DNA of 64,000 nt from Lunularia cruciata (GCA_948567375.1 OX419758.1:4035001-4099000); one strand, 5' to 3'. Positions 31,700 through 43,885 are shown, counted from the stretch's first letter. The notes: generated by a model not told the origin, from the sequence alone. Numbers and translations: made by a program.

Positions 31700-32960
31700 T
31701 CGCAAACATAGACCTCGGGTGTCTTTGAGACTTCCAAGTCTATGGTCCAATATCACCAAACTCTCCACATGTTTACTCGAGTGGCAAAAGGATTACCTTC
31801 CAAGTCTACAAGCTACATGGACCCATTTTCATAAAGATGAAGAACTCGATAGGGACCCATCCATCTCAAATGCAACTTGCCTGGAAAAAATATTCGGCGA
31901 TTGTCATATAACAAGACCAAATCCCCTTCATGTATAGCTACAGGCTTGATTCTGTTATTGTGCCTGACTTTCCTCTGTGCTTGTACTTCTTTCGTGGTTT
32001 GCATTGCATCATCTTTTTTCTCTTCTAACCACATCAGTTGATGAATCCAAAGATCCTGACTTTCTTCTTCCGACATTCGTTCTTCACAAAGAATCCAATA
32101 TGTTGGCACTTCAAATTCAATTGGCAGTATAGGATGCAAACCATATGTCAAGAAGTATGGATTTTGTTTGGTTGTAATCTTTTATGTTGTTTGATAGGCC
32201 CACAACGCAGCTGGTAATTTTGTATCCCAGTCATAGGCATAATTGACAGTCACCTTATTCAAAATTTTGCAAAGTAACCCATTCGCCTTTTCCGTTAAGC
32301 CATTTGCTTTTGGGTTATAAGGAGTCGTCTTTTGATGTTTAATCTGAAAGTACTTGGTTAATGCCTCCATTACAGAGTTCAAAAAATGTGTTCCGCGGTC
32401 ATTGACCAATTCCAGAGGACACCCATATCGGAAGATGATGTTTCAAAAGAAAAATTCTGCCATAGTTTCAGCATCATCTCTACGAGTTGCTTCAGCTTTG
32501 ACCATCTTGGTAGCATAGTCAGTGCAAACCAAAATGTATCACTTTCTTGTGACTTGGATCACTAGTTGAATGGGACCCACAAAATCAATCCCCCATTTCT
32601 CAAATGGGGCCAAAGGCAAAATTGGTCTCAAATACCATTGAGAAGTAGCCGTCGGCTTCCCCGTTCTCTGACAAGCATCACAGCTTCGGATATGAGCATG
32701 CACGTCTTTGTACATTGTAGGCGACCAATACCCTGCTGAAAGAATTTTCTTTACAGTATTTCTTCAGAGCATAGTGTCCTCCCGATGCTTCAGAGTGTAA
32801 AGATTCAATCACTTCTCCTACTTCGTATGACTCCAAGCATTGCCAAAGTACTTTGTCTTTGCCCATCTTAAATAAAATGTTGTGCTTGAGCTGGTACGGC
32901 CCCATTTTCTTGAGAAAGACTGCCCTCTGCTCCGGGTCCATCCCTTTAGGACAATAGAGA
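31700..32960 (-). pseudogene. Integrase of element B
   Basis: On the - strand: the zinc-binding domain (SLHSEASGGHYALK, then C-x2-C in a shifted frame near 32,680), the first catalytic Asp in WGIDFVGPI (about 32,590), the second in MVNDRGTHFLNS (32,409; Asn-Asp where Ser-Asp is usual, catalytic Asp kept) and Glu in NGLTEKANGLL (about 32,290). The C-terminal module (LVLLYDNRRIFFPGKLHLRWMGPYRVLHLY) is open at 32,151-31,813. B keeps the eight codons that A has lost near 25,205. Stops and a frameshift near 32,700 inactivate it. Confidence 0.85.
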
Positions 32961-33039
32961 GTATGTAGATAGTGATATTCAGCTGCATACCCCGTACTTC
33001 GCATTGCTGATAATTGATACAACTCTTTGTCAGGGAACC

Positions 33040-34350
33040 AATCCTCAATTTCCCACTCCTGGTCCTGAGTTTCTAACCTGGACAGGAAGTCCGCATTCGA
33101 ATGCGAAGCTCCCTTCCTTACCTGTACAGTATATGTGAATTCTTGTAACAACAAGATCCATCTTGCAATTCGCCCGGATAAATCTGCCTTCTTGACCAAA
33201 TGTTGCAATGCGTAATGGTCAACATAGAAGACAAACTCGTACCCCAACAGATAATGGCAAAATTTCTTGCAAGCATACACCATTCCGAGTGCTTCTCTTT
33301 CAGTCGTCAAATAGTTCTTTTCAGAAACTAAAAGTTGTCGGCTGGCATAATACACCGAGTAGTCCTTCTTCTTTTTGTCCTTCTGACTTAAGACAACTCT
33401 GATGGCCATGGACAAAGTGTCCACATATACATGAAAAGGGATATCCCAATTTGGGGCCCTCAGAACTGGTGCTTCAACCAGCTTCTTCTTCAACACTTGG
33501 AAAGCTTCTTCTTGATTTGCTTCCCACAGATTAATCTTTGGATTTCTTCAGAAGCTTGGTAAGTGGTGCAGCAAGCACTACGTAATTTGACACAAAGTGT
33601 TTGTAGTATCCGACATGTCCCAAGAAGGCTCTCAGATCCCAAAGGTTCTTTGGTGATTCCAAAGCTATGATGATCTTAACCTTCTCGACATTGACTTCAA
33701 TACCTCGGCTTGACAACCGATGCCCCAGAAGAATTCACTCCTTCATTGCAAAGAAGCATTTCTCTGGGTGTAATGACAAGCCGGCAAAATGACACCTTTC
33801 AAAAATTTGGCAAAGGTAATCTAAATGTACATCTCTTCGCCCAAACACACAAAAGTCATCAATGAAAACTTCTACAAATTTTCACAGGAAATCTTTGAAG
33901 ATTGAATTCATCATCCGCTGGAAAGTAGCGGGAGCATTACACAACCAAAAGGGCATTTGATTGTAAGCGAAAGTGCCCCAATCGGTCGTGAATGTAGTTT
34001 TATCCTTGTCCTCTTCTCGAATGGATACTTGATTGTACCCTAAAAATCCATCAAGAAAACTATAACAAGGATGACCAACTAACTGATCTAAAATTGTATC
34101 GGTAAAAGGCAAGGGATGATGATCTTTCCTTGTGACTGCGTTCAACTTCTGGAAGTCTTGGCACACTCGGATCTTCCCTGTTTTCTTCTTCAGGACAATG
34201 ACAATGGGGGAAACCCATTCACTGCTTAAGATAGGGAAGATGATTCCAGCCCCTAAGTACTTATCAATTTCATCTTTCACCAAAAGCGAGTACTTCAAGT
34301 TCAGGCGGTATTGTCACTGCCGAACCGGAACTGCACCTTCAACCACATCA
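33040..34350 (-). pseudogene. Reverse transcriptase and RNase H of element B
   Basis: RT is open at 34,298-33,882 (IRVCQDFQKLNAVTRKDHHPLP, SFLDGFLGYNQVSI, MPFWLCNAPATFQRMM). The catalytic FIDDFCVF follows after a stop near 33,870. The thumb is at 33,716-33,531 (LRAFLGHVGYYKHFV) and RNase H at 33,496-33,050 (FHVYVDTLSMAIRVVLSQ, TTEREALGMVYAC, FYVDHYALQHL). Same domain style as element A. It is open over most of its length but broken by stops between segments. Confidence 0.87.
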
Positions 34351-34359
34351 ATCCGGTGT

Positions 34360-35174
34360 TCTCCAAATTCTCATGGAATACCCGGCATGTGATCAATAGA
34401 CCAGGCAAATACATCTTGGAATTCTATGAACAGGGCAGTGTATCCTGCCAACTCCTCCAAAGTGACTGTCTTCGAGATTTTCAAAATTTTTCCTTCAATC
34501 AATAAAACATCTTGACAGTCATCGAGGTCGATGACTCCTTCAACGTGGCTTACTGGGCTTAACCCGAGGTGAGCTGCCATCAAACCCCCTTCCTCCAAGT
34601 CAGGTTCACCTAAGGCGAGGTCATATGGATCTTTGTCTTCAACATTCACCTCGTAGCATTCCAGATAGTTAACTTGGACTTTGTCTTCGGATTTGTCTGA
34701 GGACAAAGACGATGAGTCTTTGGATTCATCCTCCTCTTCCGACAAACTTGTTTCCCCAAGGTGGGGAACCTTCGTCCAACTCATAGTCACCAGCTTCTGA
34801 TCTTTGGATGAAATGTCCTTAAATCTTAACTTCTGCTGATGCCAATCACCACAACTTGGGCACTGTACAACCAGGGTCTTCCGATCAACAAAGGGTAACC
34901 AATCTTTGTCACTGGTCGTAACACGATGTAGTTCAATTTGAAGGGAACCCCTCCAATGATTGTGGTTATATTTGATAGCATGCCCAAAGGCCGTCTCCTG
35001 GTTTGGTTTGCAAACTTCAACACTCGGGGTGTTGGTTCAAACGTGTGATACCCGAGTCAATTTGTAGTATCTTTGGTCATGACATTCACACCAGACCCCA
35101 AATCGATGGGTATCAATGTGATCATGCACCCTACAATCTCCGCATCTACCTCGGGAGATCCCAAATCTTCTTGT
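34360..35174 (-). pseudogene. Protease of element B and linker to RT
   Basis: On the - strand, the active-site region lies near 35,110-35,060 (DLGSGVNVMTKDT; Ser of D-S-G replaced by Leu), followed by RRPLGMLSNITTIIGG and YPLLIGRPWL (35,023-34,826). A frameshift near 34,845 separates these from an acidic linker (34,790-34,371: SLSEEEDESKDSSSLSSD) that leads into RT. Confidence 0.8.
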
Positions 35175-37753
35175 TCAATACGATAAATAGATAAGCAGGT
35201 CCTTCTTTGACATCGATCTCACCTTCTTGAGTGCCGAATTCAGCTGCCTCTTGTACAGCTTGTTATCTTCCCACAATTGCTTGAATGTGACATTGGCATT
35301 TGTGGCTGCCAGATCTGCTACAATATTGTATTGGGGAACTCCTCCCAATTTGACCGTCTTTGCCTCTGGCTTCGGGTCCAAAGTCTCTCCATGTTCCATC
35401 TTGACTTCGGGACGCTTCAAAATGGCAACGGGCTTGCTAATGGCCTTAACCCGAGGTTCCTCGGATTGGCCCACCTTGGCTTGGATCAGACCCTTTACTT
35501 CCGATCGGATGTCCGCCGGAAAAACTAGAGACTTTGTCTTCGTCTCCTCTTCTAAACTCAATTCCCGAGTCCTGAGTAGTGCCTCCTTTAGTTCTTTCTG
35601 CAAGGCTTTAGCTTTGGCTTTTGTGAGGATCTTTTCCTCCTTGGCAAAAAGAATTGCCTTTGGGTGCAGTCTCTTTGCCTTTCTAGAAGATGACGAGGTC
35701 ATACTCAGTTCTTCAAGATCACGCTTCTTCTTGCTGGAGCGTGTCTCAACTTTCAAAATTTCAAGGTCCGGCCATTCTCTTTCTGAGGCCGGACTCCCTT
35801 CTTGAGGTCTTTCTTCCTCAAGAGTGATACAATTTACATTAGTATCTCCCTTTGGCTGAATTACTGCACGCTCAATGGGGGTCTGTACATACTTTACAAG
35901 CGGCTTTGGGTTTGGTGGGTGAGGACATTGGTTGCCCGTATGCCCTGATCCTTTAAAATTTCCGCACAAAGGAGCATACCCAATTTGCCTTCTTGGCTCT
36001 GGATAGTTTGGAGACCAATGTCCCATCAAGCCACAATTATAACAGGCTCCGGGTGCAACATTCTGAGGGCGATTCTGGTTGCTCATCGATGGTCTTCGTG
36101 AAGGAGCATTGGGGTTATACTCCCTTGGTCCAAACCTCGGACCTTGGTACAATGTGCTAGCTTGAGGCTGTACTTCTTGCATTTGGTACACAGCCTCTTT
36201 GTCCTTGTCTTGGCTCCATCCCGGAACCCAATCGATTTGCTGCACCGAGAATGCATTACGAGTATTGCAGTCTGTGTTTGCATGGCCTGATTTGCCACAT
36301 GCGGTGCATCATACATTCGATCTCCCAAATGCTGGGGCCTTCCTTCTGTCCTTGGCCCCAATCATCTGGATCTTGAAATCCAAAACCTCCTTGATGAGGG
36401 CATCTAGCTTGGTATCCGCCTTATGTACACTCTTTGCTGGAGGAGTCACTGGTTTCTTACCCCCACGTCTTTGGACTCATCTTGGCTTTGATTCTTCTTT
36501 GGATTCTGAAGAAGAGCTCAAAGACGTGGAGGATTCTTCCAAAGAAGGGGAGGTGTTGCGTGAAGCTCTCCTTCTAGGCTTTTTGCCTTTCTTCTCCCAA
36601 TTTCTTTGGTTGCCGGCAGAGTGAGAGTGGGCCACCTCATAACAAGCGACATGTTTGAGTACTTTGTCCAAGGAAGTTACATTCCTCTCCCTTGCAAAGA
36701 TTCGGATCTCTCGTGAAAGTCCCCCAAGGAACCAGGTAATGGCTTGGGCATCGGAGTAACCCACCACCCCCGATTGCTTGGGAACTCGGTTCAAGAGTAC
36801 CATGAACCACTCAGAGTAGTCTCTCAACTTCTCCTTCTTGCCTCGGTCTAAATCATTGAGTGCTGCAAAGACACTTGTATCGTAATCAACTTCCCAAAAT
36901 TGTTCTAGGAAGTTGTTTCTCAAGTCCGCCCAATCCAATGGTACAAACCCCTTCTGGGTCACATAGGTGTACTAGCTCCGAGATTTCTTTTGGAGCAGAC
37001 TTGGGAAAATTCTCAAGCGATCCGCCGAGTCATGCTCCTTGTTAGCAAAGGAGATGACTTCGAATTCTTTGATGAATTCATCGGGGTTTTTGTCTTGTTC
37101 TATCCCCTTGTACTTCTGATAGGCATGTCGACAGCCAACAAAGTCATCATTTGATGCAGTGGAATCGGCTGAGGTAGTGTTGAACTTGACGGAACTGAAG
37201 GATTGGCTGGTATCAACGCCATGTTGTCAGCCCAGGGGTTCCAATTCGTCAAATTCAAGGTGGGGTCTTCTTCGACAATTTCTGCTATGAGGGTGTCGAC
37301 TTCAACCCGAGTGGAAGATTCAAGATCAACACCTTTGATTGGTTCTTCAAAATTCCTTCGGGACAACCAAGGAATTGTTCGTAGAAGATGTTGACACTCG
37401 TCTTCTGTAAGTGATCGTGATGTCTTTTCTCGAACAAAGTTCTTCAAGGACGTGACTTCCTTGACAGCTCTAGGGGAAGTCAGTGTACTGGGCCGCAATG
37501 CATATGTTTGGCCACTCGATTCTTTCTTCTTCTTGGACAAAGAAGGAGATGTGAAATACCCTTGCCAACCGCCTTCGCGTTTCTTGTGGTCAAGTTCTTG
37601 CAGGGCTTCTTGCAGTTCATGAAGGAGTTGAAAGTCCAACACCTCTCGTTCAATTTCATCAGCAGTGGACGAGACGTTCAGACGTTTTTCTTCTTCACAC
37701 TGTAGTGCTCGTCTTTGAGCTCTCTCCTCTTGTTGTTCTCTCGATGCGGACAT
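35175..37753 (-). pseudogene. Gag of element B
   Basis: Begins MSASREQQEERAQRRALQ (ATG at 37,753), about 60 bases after the primer site. The N-terminal region is open to 37,100. The capsid domain (36,962-36,477) has WADLRNNFLEQFWEVDYD and ITWFLGGLSREIRIF. The C-terminal frame (36,245-35,175) carries two damaged zinc knuckles (CYNCGLMGHWSPNY, CGNFKGSGHTGNQC) and the Lys/Glu-rich tail up to SKKDLL. A first knuckle (about 36,310) lies in another frame. This copy shows the uninterrupted sequence at the site where X entered element A. Confidence 0.87.
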
Positions 37754-37815
37754 TCATATTGCGTTGATACCTAGTTTCGAATTTGGCTTCATATTCTTCC
37801 ACTTCCGAGATTTGT

Positions 37816-37834
37816 ATCCCCGGCAGCGGCGCCA
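37816..37834 (-). other. Primer-binding site, tRNA-Asp type (element B)
   Basis: TGGCGCCGCTGCCGGGGAT on the - strand, eight bases after the 5' LTR end at 37,842. It closely matches the complement of the plant tRNA-Asp 3' end. Confidence 0.88.
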
Positions 37835-37841
37835 AAAATCA

Positions 37842-40800
37842 TGTGACAACCCGGCAAATACCACTTTTGTGGTAATCAGGTAAGTAAAGTTTGTTCCCAC
37901 AGAGATACGAGTTAAAAATTTCCAAATACGAAGTCAAACAGTAACAATGTAGTTCTTCTTGATTGCGTCTTTAATCTCTTAGGTAGAAACCACACCCCAA
38001 AGAGAGTAACAAGCACTGAGTCGTAGTCTTGTCACAAATTAACACTCCTTAATCACAACTCCATCAAATCTTTCCAAACAATCTTGATTGTGATGATTCA
38101 GGCTCTCCCAAAAACGGCACGTCACTACAAAATGACTTTGCCTCAGAATTGTGTTCCACCCCTCCATTGAAGGCACAACTTCCTTGATCAAAATTGCTTC
38201 ACATCAACCTCGCACTACACTCACAAATGCAGAATACTACCAACACTACAATTCCGCTTAGATCTGTCAAGGCATTGCTTCGGTTGCACTTCACTTAAGA
38301 TCAAACACACAGAATGAAGATCAAGGCTGTGGAATTTAACATCCAACAAACACACTGACTTGCACTTCAAATTTCTCCACACACTCACAAACACAATCAC
38401 AAAGTTGATACTCGGAATCAAGCTCAAGTGACAAGCACTGCTTCACAACACTTCACTTTATCTATTCTCAGAATTACGAGCACTGAACAACATGATACTA
38501 CAAATGCCACTCTTAAGTAGTGAATCAATCGACAGTTCTAACAACTATACCGTTTAACAACAACTTTTCTAACCTGTAGATCCAAAATGACAATGCACCT
38601 CTTCATATTTGCCTCTTCAAATCTCAAAACTGTTACTACTCCGATCTGATGTCTACTTCTTCCTTGGCTTTCAAACCCAAACCCGGAGTAATTTTACTTC
38701 CTACTACTCTATCCTCGGGTTTCATAACTCCTATTTCCTCTACCAATTCCAGCAATTCTCTTTCCTGATCTGAAATTGCATTAGTGGGTAATCTATCTAA
38801 CTCTTCATCTCTTGACCCACTCTTCTCTAATGTCTCCACTGGTAATTCCGAAGACATTTGCACTCCTATGTTATCTACTTTGGATTTTGCTCTAACATCT
38901 TTCTGAATTTTTTCTATCTCTATTTTCACTAAGTCTAATCTAATTGAAATATTGTCTTCTACCTCTAAGATCTTCTTGTCTACACGAGTTCTGAGACTAA
39001 TTAACAAGGCATTCAAATTAGTGTCTTTTGCCTGTCTTTGCCTCGTCTCCTGCACCAACAACTTCAACTCGTGCAGCCTTGTCTCTTCAATCCGAACGCT
39101 GGCCTGTGTACTCAACATTGCATTCATCCGGAGGACTATCTCCTTCAAAGGCTCCAATCTCATCTTCCTCTCTTGTTCTCGATCCGCAAGCAAGTCCTCC
39201 TTGTACATTGCCAACTCCGCTTTGAACTCGGCTTTCACCATCTCCTTCTCCTTCTCCTTCTGTGCAACCTTCTCCTCCTGATTACGAAGTTACTCTCTCT
39301 TCTTCCCTATACCGTGCGGCCAACTCTCTTTGCCAGAGTTGCTTCTTCTCCTCTACACTCTCCATCACCCTATCAAGCTCTTGTTCCCTCTTTGCTACTC
39401 TTGCTATAGCATGGATAACTTCTACTCTTGAATCAGCAAACTGCTGCTTCAAAATCTCGTACTCAGCTACTTGTCTCTCCCTTGCTATGTCACTCTTCTT
39501 AGCAAGATCCTCTCGATAACTCACTTCTCTCTTTAGGTCTTCAATTACTTGAGTTCTCACTACTGCCTCCGCTCGTAGTACTTCCCTTCCTCCTCACCTC
39601 GGGTTATACTCTTCTTCAACTCCAAGTTTTCTTCTTCTAATCTCAACAACACTTGCAAGACAGTCTTTACCTCTGGACAAGTCAACTGCATCTCTTTCTT
39701 CTTGTGCTCTAACTTCATCAGCAACGGACATACCACCTCCTACAAATACTTGACTCCATTGCTTGGGATTACTTCTTCTTGCATAGCCACTTCTCTTCGT
39801 ACTTTGGGTTCATCCAATACTCGCCTTCTTCTTTGCAGTCTTCATATCGAAACAGACGCCTTGCTTCCTGAGCTTTCATTTGCTTCTTGCTTCACATTAC
39901 TCGGACTTGCATCACACTTCACCTTACACCTTGAGCGGACTCTTCTTTGAACTGCAATCTTCTTCTCTTCGGGCTTGGTACCTCATCTTCCAACTATGTG
40001 TTGTCCTCGGCTTTGGTCTCTGCCTGCACTTCTTCTTCTTGTTCTGCAGCAGTTGGTGCCAATGTCATTTCTCCCCCCTCATCGCTGTCGCTACTCATAT
40101 CTCCACTCTATAGTGTTAGCTCAGGCTCCTCCTCGTGTTCCGAGTCTTTGTCTTCCGACCCGATCACCACCATACCTCACCTCGGGTTTCCTCTTCTTGT
40201 CTTCCAAGGTTTCTTCGTGTCTTTGGCTTTGCCTTGCCGACTTCTCTTCTTTGAGTTTAGAGTACTCACTTCAATCTCAACATTCTTCCCTGTCTTCTTG
40301 TAGTACTCGTCGGTGCTTCTGATTTGCAAAATGTACTGCTGCTCCTCTACATCGACCTCCTTTCTCAAATCGGGATGGAAATGCGACACCATTCGAGTTC
40401 ACTCCACCGAGTTCAACAAATTCAACCCAAGGTAGAAATGAGCTACAAACGGCATGATGTAGTGTGGGGGTGATTTATCCTGCAAATTCCACACCATTTG
40501 TTGCGTTCTCCCATGGAAACACCTCGCCCAATTAGTTGGTTCTCTTGCAAACAGTTTGTGAAAGAACACCGCTTGGTGTTTCATCACATATGTTGTTCTC
40601 TCCAGCTTTAGGATTACCATCAAAGCACTCACAATTCCTCTCTTGACAGGGTCTTTGTAACTCTCTACCTTGTAACCATTCTTCGTCCGCTTTGACAAGA
40701 ATGCATCTTTCACCTCTTGGGTTTTGTGGGCTATCTCTCCCTTCTCCAAGAATGTGGCCCCTTGCTCCGAGCCTGCTTCCTTCCCCAAGACTAATCTCCA

Positions 40801-41578
40801 ATCCGACTCTATCCAACAAGCCGGATTTCCTCCCTTCCCTTCTTCCTCGGGTCCATCGAGACACTTGCTCTTGATGATCTCTGTCATGAAAACTAGAAAA
40901 CCCACGTTCCGTTTCCACGCCAAGAAAGTGATCCAAAGTCGGCTCAAGACTCCGATCCTAGCGATCACATGTAACCTCCAAATTGCATGATTTCTCGTTG
41001 CGAATTTGGAGTTCTTCTTTCCTCCTCCCATCTCTCTTGCCTTCTCACTGTCTCTTGATTCCACTCTTGGAACTTCTCCCTTATACACTACCGCATTTCC
41101 AACTCTATTTCCCTTCCCACAATCACCAGCAGGACGACTTCTCAACGGCAAAGGAAAATTGTTTGACATTACTCTGTCGCGAGCTCAATTTTTATAGAGT
41201 TAAGCTTTCTTCGTCTTTCTTCACTTCAAGTTTCTACCGACAAATCACACCTCCTGCATGCACTTGTCACTATCAATCAAACTTTGCGCATATGGGCTGC
41301 CAGTTTTGAACGGTCCTTTCTTGAACTTCTTGCCCAGACAAAAGGTTGTTAGACTGACTTGGCCTCGAGTTGAGCTCCCCCCAATACAAAGACTCCTTAC
41401 TTTGGGTTGTATGCTGACAAGGCATTTCCAAGTACTTCGCCTTATGACCCAAAGTCACTTTACTTTGGGTTTCAACCCGAAGACTCTTTTCTTCGCCTTC
41501 TTTGGCCATATAGGCGCAATCCGACTCCTCTATACACTTCTTCTTTATTTTGAAAAAAATAAAAATGTGGGCACCACA
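37842..41578 (-). repeat. 5' giant LTR of element B (3737 bp)
   Basis: On the - strand it starts TGTGGTGCCC at 41,578 and ends TGTCACA at 37,842. It is complete, with the upstream TATA box (41,188-41,196), the LTR-encoded ORF (41,169-38,636) and the R-U5 end. The proximal TATA-like box is mutated (ctacttaag, about 38,515). Confidence 0.9.
38636..41169 (-). pseudogene. LTR-encoded acidic coiled-coil protein, copy in B's 5' LTR
   Basis: Begins MSNNFPLPLRSRPAG at 41,169, 27 bases after TATAAAAAT. The first 257 codons are open (to 40,399), covering the conserved N-terminal region with LSRLWITFLAWKRNVGF, KNGYKVESYKD and TTYVMKHQAVFFHKLFAREP. After stops the acidic region (about 40,180-40,050) and the coiled coil (39,560-39,280 open; 39,241-38,636 open) follow, ending EEVDIRSE. 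Total about 845 codons, nearly the same length as A's 3' copy, which supports one ancestral ORF. Function unknown. Confidence 0.78.
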
Positions 41579-42057
41579 ATCTTTTTGTAGGAGTCTCAGA
41601 ATCATGTGAGTAAGGTACCATTGGAAAGCTCCCAATGAGAAAAAATTGGGGGGAGGGAAGGCCAAACTTTCCTCTGTTGGAGGGGGGAGTTTGCACATTT
41701 TTAAGGCCTAATTCATCCGTTTAGGCCTCCAAAATTGCCTTCAAAGATTTTAGGGATATTTTGGTTCTTACTCTATTAGTAGAAGTTCCCTTTTGGTGAT
41801 ACCTCTTTCTGATCTGTTTAGTCCATCATGTGTAACATCCTTCTAGATGTTACCAAACCAATTCTCACCTTTAAATCATATGTCTAGCTATTGGTTCTAA
41901 GGTTCTCAAGTCTATTTCGGTTTCTTTTCTATTTGTAAAAGTACTCTTTTGATGATACTTCTATCTGATCTATTTTGACCATCATGTATAACATCATTCT
42001 AGATGTTACCAAACCAAATTTCACATCTAGATCATATGGCTAGCTTGTGGTATTACA
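41579..42057 (-). repeat. Remnant of the 5' LTR of chromovirus E (U3 half)
   Basis: Matches 5950-6433. It starts abruptly at 41,579 against element B and ends ATTACA at 42,057. About 250 bp of R-U5 are missing. The following CCCTG (42,058-42,062) matches CCCTA at 5689-5693 and is the right target duplication of element E. Confidence 0.82.
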
Positions 42058-42097
42058 CCCTGATTACCGCAAAAGTGATATTTGTTGGGTTTTCACA
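42058..42097 (+). repeat. Last bases of element F's 3' LTR
   Basis: The sequence tgattaccgcaaaagtgata and on to TTTTCACA is the usual end of the giant LTR and continues exactly from 5693. It closes element F on the right, 36 kb from the rest of its LTR. Confidence 0.85.
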
Positions 42098-43868
42098 TTA
42101 CAAAATAGTAGGCTATCTTCTTTCACTAGATTTTTGCATGAGAAGTAATAAATTGGGCAAAGTGTTTTCACCAAAGAGTGGGACAAATGATTACAAATTG
42201 GAGAATAGACCTACCTTTGCGTTACTTTGTATTCTTTATTGCCCATTTCTACTTGGGATTGAACCTACTCAACTCCAAGGAGAAAGGAAGGATGGTGTCA
42301 CATGTTCATCCCAATCTATATCGAGTTGCAAATGAGGATGAACAATGTTATATAAAGCAAATTCATGAAGAAGATGAGTATTTCAAGAAGACAAGGAAGG
42401 CAAAGATAGTAGCTCTAAGTGTTCCAAGACCAAAGGAACAAAGTAGACAAGAAGAAGGAGCATCACCAATTTGGCCACAAAAGATGAGGAAGCTAAATCC
42501 AACACAAGTGGTGGCGATGGTAAATGTATCATCAAGTGGAGAATCATAAGGAGAATCTGAGCCCAGGAGTGAAGACTTGAGCAAAGAAAAAGAGTTCACA
42601 CTACAAACTAAGGAGTCTACCAATGATAGTGAAGGCAAGGTGGAAGTCCAACAAGTGAGGAATGAAGAGATTGAAGAAGAAGAGCAGGAGTTTCATGCCA
42701 AGATTGATTGGATGGAGGGAAGTGATGATTGAGTCTAGAGTTGCCAAAGGAAGACATTCCAAAAGAGAAAGAAGATGAGTTAGCTTGGGTGTTTTTGGAA
42801 GGAGTGAGGACTCATGAGAAATCTTTGGATTTTGATGGCAAACCTTGGTCAAACTATGGATGAGAGAGAAAGCTCAAAGGATGTTACATTGCAGGTGAGA
42901 AGGTTGAGACTTCAAGGTAAAGCACCAGCCCAAGAAGTGACTACCAAATCCGAGTACAAAGACCGTGATGATATAGAAGGGTTTGGTGGGGTGGGATATT
43001 TTTCCAAGATCATCTCTCCGTTGTTGATAGAGTTGCAATAGACAAGGATGGAGCTGAAGAAAGACCATCCTTAAGTAAAGGATGAGTTACGTAGTGACAT
43101 ATCTGAAGGAAGAAATTTGGCATTGAAGAGAATGTTTAACTCAAGGAGAGGAGGGAGCCAAAGAACTTTGGGTTGATGCAATACTTTGGCAAAAGACCTT
43201 TGATAATCTGCAAGCAAATTTTGAGAAGCGTGGTGATGAAATTGAATGAAGAATTGAAAAATGGATGGAGTAGAAGGCAACAATCAAGAAGATGAAGGGT
43301 GAAATTGCTAATGCAAGGTTAGAGGTAATACATTCAAAAGCAATGGTAGTTGTGCTGGAGCAAGAGGTGGAGAGCTTAAGGAAGGTAGTAGTGGAGAAAG
43401 ATGAAGCCTGGCAGTGTGAGTTGACCGATAGACACCAAGAAGAGGAGAGACTGTGAGGACTGATCAGAAGTGTAGAGATTCAACTAGCCCAATATGTAGG
43501 GAGAAGGAAGCACTGAATGTAGAGTTTGAGGATGAGCTACAAATGTATCAAAATGAGTTGGAAGTAGAGAGGAGTTGGGAGAAGGTAATTCCATGCATTA
43601 TATTGGACTAAGTAGGAGAAGTCATTGTAAGAGTGAAGGTGATGTTGAATACTGAAGCCAAAGTGAAGATGGAGGTGGTGAGATTGCACAAGTTTAAGTT
43701 GCTTGTGCAAGAAATGAGAAGGAAGAAGGCAAATGACAAAGACTTAAATGCCTTGTTAATTAGTCTTAGAGAGAAAGAGTAGATAGGAAGATGTTAGAGG
43801 TAGGAGACAACATGAGTCTAAGATAAGATTTAGTGAGATCCAAATTAGATAAACTTTGGATTAATGTG
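42098..43868 (+). pseudogene. Relic G: diverged copy of the LTR-encoded coiled-coil ORF
   Basis: Distant copy starting inside the conserved N-terminal region: INWAKCF then RYFVFFIAHFYLGLNLLNS (42,150-42,260), matching INWARCF and HYIVPFAAHFYLGLNLLNS of element A, with weak nucleotide similarity. An open part runs at 42,178-42,549 (123 codons). The Glu/Lys-rich coiled coil follows, broken by stops, to about 43,760 (LNALLISL). It ends where element C's truncated LTR begins. It probably represents another subfamily's LTR. Confidence 0.65.
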
Positions 43869-43885
43869 TATGTAGGATTCCAATC

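Larger units (their letters stand above)
10780..41578 (-). mobile_element. Element B: Athila/Tat-like Ty3/gypsy with giant LTRs, split by A and by a solo LTR
   Basis: On the - strand it runs: 5' LTR (41,578-37,842), tRNA-Asp primer site (37,834-37,816), gag, protease, RT, RNase H, integrase, polypurine tract (31,692-31,673), 3' LTR (31,672 to 10,780, in three pieces). The element is complete in outline, 6.2 kb internally, with LTRs of 3.7 kb. No target duplication is visible (AAGTG before 10,780, ATCTT after 41,578), and part of the host element E is missing at the right junction, so a deletion accompanied or followed insertion. Many stops make it inactive. Confidence 0.85.
5694..42057 (-). 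mobile_element. Element E: chromodomain Ty3/gypsy retrotransposon (chromovirus), split by element B
   Basis: E carries a 3' LTR (5694-6433), pol and gag in - orientation (6447-10,779) and a 5' LTR remnant (41,579-42,057). The 30.8 kb in between is element B and its nested insertions. Domain order is gag, protease, RT, RNase H, integrase, chromodomain, which defines chromoviruses. Target duplications CCCTA (5689-5693) and CCCTG (42,058-42,062) tie the two distant ends together and show insertion into the LTR of element F. R-U5 of the 5' LTR, the primer-binding site and the leader are missing at the junction with B. The element is inactive: stops, a lost catalytic Asp in integrase and no 5' promoter end. 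Confidence 0.85.
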
